DNA from: Candidatus Rifleibacteriota bacterium
GTDB lineage: Bacteria; Muiribacteriota; Ozemobacteria; Ozemobacterales; Ozemobacteraceae
Reading direction: 5' to 3'
Length of the DNA: 49,341 nt
Assembly (NCBI GenBank): GCA_024710355.1
Contig: JANJUX010000022.1
Span: forward strand, 1-49,341
In this document: piece after piece, positions 1 to 6,678 of the stretch
Layout of the letters: every line of letters starts with the position of its first letter
Position numbering within the stretch: the first letter of the stretch is position 1
Translations under genes and position numbers: made by a program
Notes under the pieces: generated by a model
What the model was told of the DNA's origin: nothing
Seen by the model: only the letters and a program-made list of their open reading frames with translations
The model's database searches: none

Positions 1-211
1 GCCCGTGTGGGGCGCGACCAAAAGTAAAACAATAGTAAAAAAACAAAATGGTTTCAATCCACGCGCCCGTGTGGGGCGCGACGTCAGTTCAGGCATGGCC
101 CTGCAGGCTTTTGCAGTTTCAATCCACGCGCCCGTGTGGGGCGCGACCTGTTGTTGCTCCCGGCTTTGTTTGTGTGACAGTTTCAATCCACGCGCCCGTG
201 TGGGGCGCGAC
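1..211 (-). CRISPR. Type I-C CRISPR array, leader-proximal end (cut by window edge)
   Basis: Three complete identical 32-bp repeats lie at 51-82, 116-147 and 180-211, and a partial copy at 1-18 runs off the window. Spacers are 19-50 (32 bp), 83-115 (33 bp) and 148-179 (32 bp). Read on the minus strand the repeat begins GTCGCGCCCC and ends GGATTGAAAC, the classic I-C repeat whose 3' part becomes the crRNA handle. crRNA precursor is therefore made leftward, in the same direction as the cas genes, and the leader lies at 212-393. New spacers should enter at 211/212, so the youngest visible spacer is 148-179. The array length beyond the left edge is unknown. Confidence 0.98.
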
Positions 212-393
212 ACCACTACTCTGAGAGTCTGGAAACAAAACTGTTCCAGACCCTTATTTCGCTACTTTGAAGGATAACACATATCTGGAAAAAAATTGCC
301 GGAGGAAATTTCTTCTTTCGCTGTCTGCATCCTTGTCGCTAACCTTTATAGGGAAAAAAATGGAGCTCAAGGTCAGCGACAAAACAATTGCGA
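212..393 (-). promoter_or_regulatory. CRISPR leader with two inverted repeats
   Basis: This AT-rich stretch lies between the mazF stop and the first repeat and is in leader position. It holds a compact inverted repeat at 228-250 (TCTGGAAACA facing TGTTCCAGA, 4-nt centre), 17 bp from the first repeat. A second pair is at 333-344 and 371-382 (11 of 12 positions match). Between the arms of the second pair is a leftward TATAAA-like -10 at 345-350. The leader assignment follows from repeat orientation; protein binding to either repeat is inference. Confidence 0.75.
345..373 (-). promoter_or_regulatory. Candidate CRISPR array promoter
   Basis: On the minus strand a TATAAA -10 (345-350) is preceded 17 bp upstream by ACCTTG (368-373), a weak -35. 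The promoter is bracketed by the 333-344/371-382 inverted repeat, whose right arm overlaps the -35. Transcription would enter the array after about 130 nt. The -10 is good but the -35 is poor, so the call is tentative. Confidence 0.35.
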
Positions 394-732
394 TTATTTT
401 GTCAAAATTGAAATTGCCAGACTTTGCACAGTCTCAATTACTGCGGCTGGAGCTTTAAAAATCAACTCCACATTTCGCCTGGCCAGATCAATAGACTTCA
501 ACTGATCAGCAAGAATAACGCCCTTGATCTTGAAACCTTCCGGAATCGGAACTTCAAAAGGATAGCCTTTGACTCTTGATGTTATTGGGCAGACAATAGC
601 TAAACCAACTTTTTGATTATATCTGCAGGAAGAAAGAATCAAGCCAGGCCTTCGGCCAGCCTGTTCATGGCCCAAGGATGGGTCAAAATCAATCCAGACA
701 ATATCCCCGCGATCTGGAACATTCCCGGTCAT
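394..732 (-). CDS. mazF: MazF/PemK-family mRNA interferase toxin
   Basis: A 112-residue protein of normal MazF length. The N-terminal motif RGDIVWIDFDPSLGHEQAGRRP is the family hallmark (GDIVW strand, then the loop with the conserved arginine), and PITSR gives the conserved threonine/serine. Family members cut mRNA at short specific sequences and are held inactive by MazE. It starts 2 nt after the mazE stop, so the two are translated as one operon. Its stop is at the edge of the CRISPR leader and no terminator separates it from the array, so toxin mRNA could read into the array. Family assignment is secure; the cleavage specificity cannot be read. Confidence 0.93.
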   Translation of the reverse strand: MTGNVPDRGDIVWIDFDPSLGHEQAGRRPGLILSSCRYNQKVGLAIVCPITSRVKGYPFEVPIPEGFKIKGVILADQLKSIDLARRNVELIFKAPAAVIETVQSLAISILTK

Positions 733-734
733 TT

Positions 735-974
735 TTACCAGACCTCTTTCCCGCGTGGCATGCCAAAATCGACAAGGTCATGCAGATTATCTTCGCTTAC
801 TTTTTCCAGAAGCTTTTCAAAATCAATTTCTTCTAAAACTGGCTCAACTTGGAGCACCCCATTCTTCAATGAAATTTCCACCTCTGAATTGTTGGTCAAA
901 TGAATTTCATTCGCAAAGGCTCTTGGGATTCTAACAGCAAGGCTATTACCCCACATTTGAACTTTACCCTTCAT
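735..974 (-). CDS. mazE: MazE-like antitoxin (AbrB/MazE fold)
   Basis: A 79-residue protein. Residues 1-40 carry the SpoVT/AbrB-MazE DNA-binding pattern (VQMWGNSLAVRIPRAFA, then a short acidic beta segment). The acidic C-terminal half, with repeated E/D and a final MPRGKEVW, is the part that in MazE proteins threads into the MazF dimer. A strong ribosome site (AAGGAGG, 5 nt) precedes the ATG. It has its own promoter at 1001-1029 with a palindrome over the -10, as expected for autorepression. The pair is embedded between cas2 and the CRISPR leader. Confidence 0.92.
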   Translation of the reverse strand: MKGKVQMWGNSLAVRIPRAFANEIHLTNNSEVEISLKNGVLQVEPVLEEIDFEKLLEKVSEDNLHDLVDFGMPRGKEVW

Positions 975-988
975 GCAAGCCTCCTTAT

Positions 989-1029
989 GTATCTACAATA
1001 ATGATATACAAAATAAACCATCAGGTCAA
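989..1029 (-). promoter_or_regulatory. mazEF promoter with overlapping palindrome
   Basis: On the minus strand, -35 TTGACC (1024-1029), a 17-bp spacer and -10 TATCAT (1001-1006). An imperfect palindrome at 989-1009 (GTATCT facing ATATAC) covers the -10 and the likely transcription start, a typical site for MazE/MazF autorepression. mazEF can therefore be expressed independently of the long cas transcript. Confidence 0.55.
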
Positions 1030-1085
1030 ATCTGCTGTCGAGTTCACTAAAGTTGCATCATGACGACTTGTTAAGCAAAGAAGAA

Positions 1086-1376
1086 TCACAGCAATAAAAG
1101 ACCGTTCATATCAGGAGGCTGGTTAGCACCGTGGTGCTCAACTTTTCTTTCCCAGTTTGAGCCAAGATAATAAAATCGCAGACTGTCTTCGGTTTCATCT
1201 ATGATTCCCAAAAGCCTGTTCTTTAAATGGGCCCATTGGGCCGGATCGATCTCACATTCAAAAATAGACTTCTGCGCTCTGACGCCATAATCCTTGCAGG
1301 CCTTGGCAACCCGGTTCAGACGCTTTCTGCCAGCAGGAGTAACAGTTGAAACGTCATAAGTAATTAGAACCAGCAT
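1086..1376 (-). CDS. cas2: CRISPR-associated endoribonuclease Cas2
   Basis: A 96-residue protein beginning MLVLITYDVSTVTPAG. It has the first beta strand and conserved aspartate (YDVST) of Cas2, followed by RRLNRVAKACKDYG and QKSIFECEID, as in type I-C. I chose the ATG at 1376 rather than an upstream in-frame start because it has a GGAGG 4 nt before it and gives the family's usual length. It follows the cas1 stop by 1 nt. Cas2 is the central dimer of the Cas1-Cas2 integration complex. Confidence 0.97.
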   Translation of the reverse strand: MLVLITYDVSTVTPAGRKRLNRVAKACKDYGVRAQKSIFECEIDPAQWAHLKNRLLGIIDETEDSLRFYYLGSNWERKVEHHGANQPPDMNGLLLL

Positions 1377-1377
1377 G

Positions 1378-2412
1378 CTACCTCCAGATAAAAGCAGGGT
1401 AAAAATCAAGTTCGCCGCGAAAATATCGAGCCAGCAAGCGTGCCTGCGAAATATAGACTATTCCGGTTTCCATGTTTTCTTCAAAGAATGGATGATAAAT
1501 TTCTTCGCGTTTTCTTTTCTGCCAAGCTGCAAGCAAGGCTTTTCTTGTTTCGTCATCCATTTCAACCTCACCGCTTGGTTTGATCTTGAAGCCGGAAGCA
1601 GCAACCTGCCGCATGTTTACCAGACTTAAAACCAGGCGGTCAGCAATCGGGGCGCGGAATTCTTCCATCAGGTCAAGCGCAAGACTGGGCCGGCCAGGCC
1701 TTTCAGCATGGAGATAACCAACATATGGGTCAAGTCCAACGGCCTCAAGTGCAGAACGCATATCAAGAGCCAAAATGGAATAGGCGTAAGAAAGCAAAGC
1801 ATTAATACGGTCCATGGGCGGCCTTCTGCTCCTGCTATGAAATCTGAAATCCGGGCCTGGCAACAAAACCATATAATCGAAAACAGCAAAATATTCTTCT
1901 GCGGCTGCACCTTCAATGCCTCTTAAAATGCCCAGATCGCTGCAATTTCTTGCGGAATTGAGCGAGTTTTCCATTGCGGCAAGAGCAGTCCGGATCTCAC
2001 TTTCACCTTCGCCATCCGGATGGTTGCGCAAATGTCTCAATAGAACTGTGCGCTGATTCTGTATCTTGGCAGCAACACAGCATTTCGCGAGCATCAGCGT
2101 CCGTTCCGGATTATCTGCATCGCGATACTGGGCACGACGCAAAAGCACATTCCCCTGAACCGGCCCCTGAAGCCGCGCCAAAAACTGGCCTTTTCCATCG
2201 ATATAAGAAACCGTGACCTTTTCGGTCGCGCAATGCTCTACGAGCTGCGGAGAAATATTTATTCCATAGCCAAAACAAACCAGCTCACCAATCTGATGAA
2301 TTGGGAACTGACCAATTTTTCGGTTGTCTTTATGAATAGTTACAGTCTCGCCGTCTTTGTGAACCCAAGCCCCCTCAATCGTAACATACAGGGTGTTTCT
2401 AACCTTTTTCAC
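1378..2412 (-). CDS. cas1: CRISPR-associated integrase Cas1 (type I-C)
   Basis: About 344 residues. Cas1 inserts new spacers at the leader-repeat junction. The catalytic set is visible: glutamate in GIEGAAAEEYF (about residue 167), histidine in GYLHAERPGRPS (about 235) and the acidic LDLMEEFR (about 250). The N-terminal NTLYVTIEGAW matches I-C Cas1. The start is GTG at 2412 or the adjacent TTG at 2415; an AGGAG upstream is better spaced for GTG. Its start overlaps the end of cas4, and cas2 follows after 1 nt. Confidence 0.97.
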   Translation of the reverse strand: MKKVRNTLYVTIEGAWVHKDGETVTIHKDNRKIGQFPIHQIGELVCFGYGINISPQLVEHCATEKVTVSYIDGKGQFLARLQGPVQGNVLLRRAQYRDADNPERTLMLAKCCVAAKIQNQRTVLLRHLRNHPDGEGESEIRTALAAMENSLNSARNCSDLGILRGIEGAAAEEYFAVFDYMVLLPGPDFRFHSRSRRPPMDRINALLSYAYSILALDMRSALEAVGLDPYVGYLHAERPGRPSLALDLMEEFRAPIADRLVLSLVNMRQVAASGFKIKPSGEVEMDDETRKALLAAWQKRKREEIYHPFFEENMETGIVYISQARLLARYFRGELDFYPAFIWR

Positions 2413-3064
2413 CAAGCAACTCCTGACGATATTTCATAATAACCGTTGTTTTCATCTTGTCTGGAAGGCAAATGTCAAACAACGAACATGAATGGCAATG
2501 TTTCTGAAAATCAGGGGGTGGCACAGTTCCACTTTCAAGCATTTTATGGGCCAGAGAAATCAAGGCCTTAGTCTGCATTCGTAATTGCTCAGAAAAGATA
2601 ACTTCAATACGTTTCTTTGTCTGACCATAAAAAATTGCTCCGGATTGAATTTTGGAGCCTGTCATCTCTTCAAGACAAAGAGCTTGAGCACAAAGTTGAA
2701 TGCTGTCTGATTCAATTGAGAATGCCTTCCCTCTCTTAAACTCAACCGGATAAAGCTCCCAAAGCCCTTTGAGCCCGAACAAAACGATTTCTTGTTCCAG
2801 AGAGTCTGTTTTTACAGCTTCCACTAGGTCGGTTCGACCAAATATGCCGAGTTCAACGCTCTTAACATACAGCCCTGAATATTGCCGTAAGCCCTTTCTG
2901 AACTCGCAATACCCCTGGTCGACCCGCTGATGCATATTACGGCCATCGGCAGTCAGGTAGTTTTCTTCCCATTCCTGGTCAATGTGAATCAGTGCCCATC
3001 TGCGCCGGCAAAAGGAAAGATGCTGTAGACCGGAAATCTGTATAAAATCTTCATCTTTGAACAT
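2399..3064 (-). CDS. cas4: CRISPR-associated nuclease Cas4
   Basis: 221 residues starting MFKDEDFIQISGLQHLSFC. Cas4 is an Fe-S RecB-like nuclease that selects the PAM and trims prespacers with Cas1-Cas2. One cysteine is in LSFCRRRW and three lie at the C terminus (HCHSCSLFDIC), giving the four cluster ligands. The nuclease motifs GRTDLVEA and PVEFKRGK supply D, E and K. The frame stays open upstream to a TTG at 3100 and beyond, but ATG 3064 matches the family N terminus. The 83-nt gap after cas7 is the longest inside the operon. It overlaps cas1. Confidence 0.95.
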   Translation of the reverse strand: MFKDEDFIQISGLQHLSFCRRRWALIHIDQEWEENYLTADGRNMHQRVDQGYCEFRKGLRQYSGLYVKSVELGIFGRTDLVEAVKTDSLEQEIVLFGLKGLWELYPVEFKRGKAFSIESDSIQLCAQALCLEEMTGSKIQSGAIFYGQTKKRIEVIFSEQLRMQTKALISLAHKMLESGTVPPPDFQKHCHSCSLFDICLPDKMKTTVIMKYRQELLGEKG

Positions 3065-3147
3065 AAGAAAGCAAAAGTTTTTCCATTGCTGCAGCGTCAA
3101 AGCCAGTGAAGCATCATCTGCAACAATGGAGTTAAACTTTCCTCAAA

Positions 3148-3990
3148 TCAGAATCCGTCAATTTCTTCCGGGCGAAGGTCAGGCAGCTCTTTCAGTGAAT
3201 AACTTCCATCAGAATTGACTTTTAATGTCTGGTGAACCTTTGCAGAGGAATATTGCCCGGCCTTGCTGCCATGCTTCCACCAGATCACCTTTTTGACCTG
3301 CATGCTGCCTTCTGGCCGGGCTGATGAAGCATCACCTTCAAACAGTTTTGGCAAAATAGATTTAACGACCATGGCGTCTTCGTCACTGAAGCCTGTTTTC
3401 TCTGCCAACTGTGGGGTAATTGCACCGTATGCAACGTAGATGCCCTGATCAACTCGATGCTTCATGCCCATGGTATCTGAGCCTCTCTTACTCCCATCAC
3501 CTTCACCGCTGACGCTTTTAGTAATCTGTGTACTCGTAACACTTACTGGTTCCACACTAAAAGCCGACTGCAAGGTTACAGGCCCCCTTATTGGAACAGA
3601 AACACCTGAAGCATCTTCTCCCTTACCGAATGCAAAAACCTGCCCAAAAGCTCTGACATCAAACCATTTTTCGCAAGCCAGTTTTACGGTCTGATCTTTT
3701 GAAGTCTTTTTGGGATTAAACGCATCCTTCCCCAAGCCGTGTTTACTATCTTCGGCACGATTTTTCAGACTGGTCATTCCGTCAGTTTTTTTCTCATCAG
3801 TCTGCACAAAAATGCAGTGCCCACTATCCTGCAAACGGTCTCTAATTTTGCGTTTCAAGCAAACGTCAGATATCTCACCTTTGCCGGAGAAATCGGTTCT
3901 TGGGCGGTTACCATTCAAAGGGTCGCCATTTGGGTTTGCATTTGTCACGCCAATAATCAAAGCAAAATCAATCTTATGTTTCAGACTCAT
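3148..3990 (-). CDS. cas7: Cascade backbone subunit Cas7 (Csd2, type I-C)
   Basis: 280 residues, the normal length for Csd2. The N terminus IDFALIIGVTNANPNGDPLNGNRPR is the family signature, and VKLACEKWFDVRAFGQVFAFG and VSVPIRGPVTLQSAFSVEPV are conserved core segments. Several copies polymerise along the crRNA in the surveillance complex. It starts 2 nt after the cas8c stop with an AAGGAG site lying inside the end of cas8c. In type I-C this is usually the most abundant subunit. Confidence 0.96.
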   Translation of the reverse strand: MSLKHKIDFALIIGVTNANPNGDPLNGNRPRTDFSGKGEISDVCLKRKIRDRLQDSGHCIFVQTDEKKTDGMTSLKNRAEDSKHGLGKDAFNPKKTSKDQTVKLACEKWFDVRAFGQVFAFGKGEDASGVSVPIRGPVTLQSAFSVEPVSVTSTQITKSVSGEGDGSKRGSDTMGMKHRVDQGIYVAYGAITPQLAEKTGFSDEDAMVVKSILPKLFEGDASSARPEGSMQVKKVIWWKHGSKAGQYSSAKVHQTLKVNSDGSYSLKELPDLRPEEIDGF

Positions 3991-3992
3991 TG

Positions 3993-5957
3993 TTATTCTC
4001 CTTTATTTTCAGTGTCGCTTTTCTTTAACAGTTCCATTTTCTGGCAGTGGTAACCAAGCAGAAATTCGCCAGAGAGCGCGTTATCAGAAGTAAAATCCGT
4101 ATCATTGAACAAATTCATGATTTCTGTTTCCTCTTTTTCGCGCTTGATCAGAAAGCCTGGACGATTTTTTCTCAGCCTGTCCTTATATGGCACAAGAGCA
4201 AGCGCAATATTACGCCAGGTATTGAAAGGTCGGGCCGCGAAGCGTTGCATATAACGTTCGGCCGTAGTCGAACGCGAACGGTCTTCACCGGTTATCGAAA
4301 GAGCGTATCCTTCAAGGTTTTCAGCAACAGCAAGCAGTCTTCCGTAAAGGTAATCTCTTGAGCGGTTTCCCTTGTCCAGTGCCATAGAAAAAAATCTCCT
4401 TTTCTCAATCTGTGGGTGGCGTGTGCAATAACCACGATAAACGGCGCAGGCTACGCCAACATCTTTTTCCCATTCCCATTTTTCTGAACCTGCCGGATTA
4501 CATGCCCGGCTAAAACATTTTTGAACAATATCGAATGGAAATGCCCTTCCTGAGCCCTCGACTATGCAAGGCAATATCCGCGCCACAATCTGCTTTCTCA
4601 ATTCTGAAGTCAGTGTTTTGCCAAAAGCGGTCTCAGCAATGCTTCTGGCAGTTGGTGCAATTTGAGGCCATACCGTATATCTGATCTGCTTGTTATTGGC
4701 GCCCGGCCGCTCAATTTTTTGCCTCTGATACCATGAAAAGTCCTCCTGCCATTCTTTTAACGCGGCAAAATATGCATCAGGGGAAAACTCACGATAAAAT
4801 GTAATTGCCATTCTGCCAGGGGTCGCAGAGTCAAGACTGATAAGCGATAACTGATCTGAATTATCTATCTGCTGCCGATAACCCATCAATGCAGACTTGA
4901 GTTTTAAAGCGATTCCCTGACCAAGGTCGATGCCATGATCGATAGTTTCTGACTCTTGATCCGCCAAAGACTCCGATAACAAATCCGCATCCTGAAGATA
5001 ATCAAAAATATCAGTAAGCGGATTTGGAATATTCTTGCCAGAAAGCGCCCAAGCAACTGTCACCTGGTCGTCATTACGATAACCCTGTCTCGAAATCAGC
5101 CAACGCAATGCACTATGGGCATTCTGCGAAACCTCGGAACCAATCGAAGCACTTTGCACAGCGTCGAAAAAGCGGCCAAGATAAGTCAAACCTTTATCGT
5201 CATTTGATGATATTAATTTTGCTTTATCGCCGCTATTTCGAAGCTTAGCAGGATGAAGCCTTGCCACAACCTGATCTTTACCGGTCCCAAAACAAAAGCC
5301 TTTCTCAGTTTGGCTTGAGGAAAGGTATTTAATCCAAGAATCCCAAATGGCTGTGTCTTTCCATGTATCAGCGCTGTTTTCAGGGTTTCCTGAAATTTCT
5401 ACTGACCAGCAAACAAGCGCGGTTCTTGGGTCTATTTCTCCTTTGTTTTTTGGTAATGCTGAAAACAAAGCAGGAGATTCCACATCTTTATTTTCCCAGC
5501 GTCTTAAAAATTGCTGGTTTGAGTCAAGAGGAATAACACCATGACTAACCAAATCTTCAATAACACGCCCCTTTTTTACGTAAGTCAAAACAGACTTGAC
5601 CTTTTGGTGAGCGAATGAAGAACTGCACCAGTTTTCAAGCTGTTTTACATAGCTATCAAAAAAAGACTGCTTTTCGCCGCCATATTTAGGATAATCCTTG
5701 GCAACATATTGAAGAGTGTCTGCAAGGGCATGTGGAGCCTCATTTCCAACTCTGTTCTGAGAGATTTCTGTTGCTGGAAGAATAATCTTTGCTTTTTCTA
5801 ACACGCTAGCTCTCAAAATGTTTCCTGAGCCATCAAGGACTATGTTGATATGAGCATTTTGAATTGTATGCTCTGCAGGTACAGGTTTTTCAGAATCCGG
5901 TAAATCAAGAGTATTTGCTTGCTTATAAGTCTGATAGAGTCTTTGTAACCAGCTCAT
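3993..5957 (-). CDS. cas8c: Cascade large subunit Cas8c (Csd1)
   Basis: 654 residues, somewhat long for Csd1. It begins MSWLQRLYQTYKQAN, and the following segment (HINIVLDGSGNILRA) matches the family N terminus. The segment ALSGKNIPNPL is the usual place where these proteins read W(S/A).....PNP. In I-C systems this subunit recognises the PAM; an internal start often also yields the small subunit Cas11c from the C-terminal third. I could not fix such a start by eye. The ATG overlaps the cas5 stop by 4 nt (5954-5957). Confidence 0.93.
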   Translation of the reverse strand: MSWLQRLYQTYKQANTLDLPDSEKPVPAEHTIQNAHINIVLDGSGNILRASVLEKAKIILPATEISQNRVGNEAPHALADTLQYVAKDYPKYGGEKQSFFDSYVKQLENWCSSSFAHQKVKSVLTYVKKGRVIEDLVSHGVIPLDSNQQFLRRWENKDVESPALFSALPKNKGEIDPRTALVCWSVEISGNPENSADTWKDTAIWDSWIKYLSSSQTEKGFCFGTGKDQVVARLHPAKLRNSGDKAKLISSNDDKGLTYLGRFFDAVQSASIGSEVSQNAHSALRWLISRQGYRNDDQVTVAWALSGKNIPNPLTDIFDYLQDADLLSESLADQESETIDHGIDLGQGIALKLKSALMGYRQQIDNSDQLSLISLDSATPGRMAITFYREFSPDAYFAALKEWQEDFSWYQRQKIERPGANNKQIRYTVWPQIAPTARSIAETAFGKTLTSELRKQIVARILPCIVEGSGRAFPFDIVQKCFSRACNPAGSEKWEWEKDVGVACAVYRGYCTRHPQIEKRRFFSMALDKGNRSRDYLYGRLLAVAENLEGYALSITGEDRSRSTTAERYMQRFAARPFNTWRNIALALVPYKDRLRKNRPGFLIKREKEETEIMNLFNDTDFTSDNALSGEFLLGYHCQKMELLKKSDTENKGE

Positions 5958-6661
5958 ATAGCTTCTTCCTCTTTTTCAACAGGCAATAGATTCTGATTTA
6001 TATCGAATACCTTGGCATTCATGGGCCTTACAGACCTTTTTATCAGGTTGTCAGAGTTAAAAGAAGGAAATTCAATTATCCCCTTTCGCATTTTTGCAAC
6101 CCAAAACCGGGCCTGTAATTCCTTGCTACCAGTCTCATCAGGATAGCCAAAGCTATGAAACATAAGGCCAAATGCCATTTCTTCAATCTGATCATATGCT
6201 CCGAGGCCTTCTCCAAACGTGCATGGTTCAACATAACCCTGACAATCGCGTGTTCCCAGGAAAATGTCCTGGCGGCCGCCTTTTTCAAGCATCCTTCTGG
6301 CCACGTTGAAATGCTTTCCGTCTATTCGATCATTTTTCAGTTCCGGCCGGAACTCGTTCCATTCAAAATGGGCTTCAACCTGATATTCAACTTCTTGTAA
6401 AAAAGTGTAAATTGCCAGACTGTTGCCACCATTCCATGAAAGTGGCTTCATTCCTTTACTTTGCGTCTTAACAGGCTTAATTACACGCAATCTGTCGATA
6501 TGCCAGATTATTGTCGGTTTCCAGTAAATCGACTTCAAAACTCCTTTGATCGCCTCATAAGTGGGCACCTGATAAGAACACTTTTCTCCCCCAATTTTTG
6601 TCACAGGGTCGGTGAACAATGCATTCTGCCCCCATAGCCTGAAACTTATATCGTTTTTCAA
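5954..6661 (-). CDS. cas5c: Cas5d, crRNA-processing endoribonuclease (type I-C)
   Basis: In type I-C, Cas5 replaces Cas6: it cuts the precursor crRNA and stays on the 5' handle. I place the start at TTG 6661: AGGAGG lies exactly 6 nt upstream, and from there LKNDISFRLWGQNALFTDP aligns from residue 1 with the Bacillus halodurans Cas5d I recall. With that start the catalytic residues fall at Y46 (SIYWKP), K116 and H117 (GKHFN), the same numbers as in that enzyme. A GTG/ATG pair at 6677-6682 is in frame but lacks a ribosome site. The product has 235 residues, and the gene lies 17 nt after cas3. Confidence 0.95.
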   Translation of the reverse strand: MKNDISFRLWGQNALFTDPVTKIGGEKCSYQVPTYEAIKGVLKSIYWKPTIIWHIDRLRVIKPVKTQSKGMKPLSWNGGNSLAIYTFLQEVEYQVEAHFEWNEFRPELKNDRIDGKHFNVARRMLEKGGRQDIFLGTRDCQGYVEPCTFGEGLGAYDQIEEMAFGLMFHSFGYPDETGSKELQARFWVAKMRKGIIEFPSFNSDNLIKRSVRPMNAKVFDINQNLLPVEKEEEAI

Positions 6662-6678
6662 CAGAAACCTCCTTTTCA

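Noticed and set aside
5..277. Open frame running through the CRISPR repeats
   Set aside because: It is translated repeat sequence (FNPRARVGRD recurring) and has no ribosome site.
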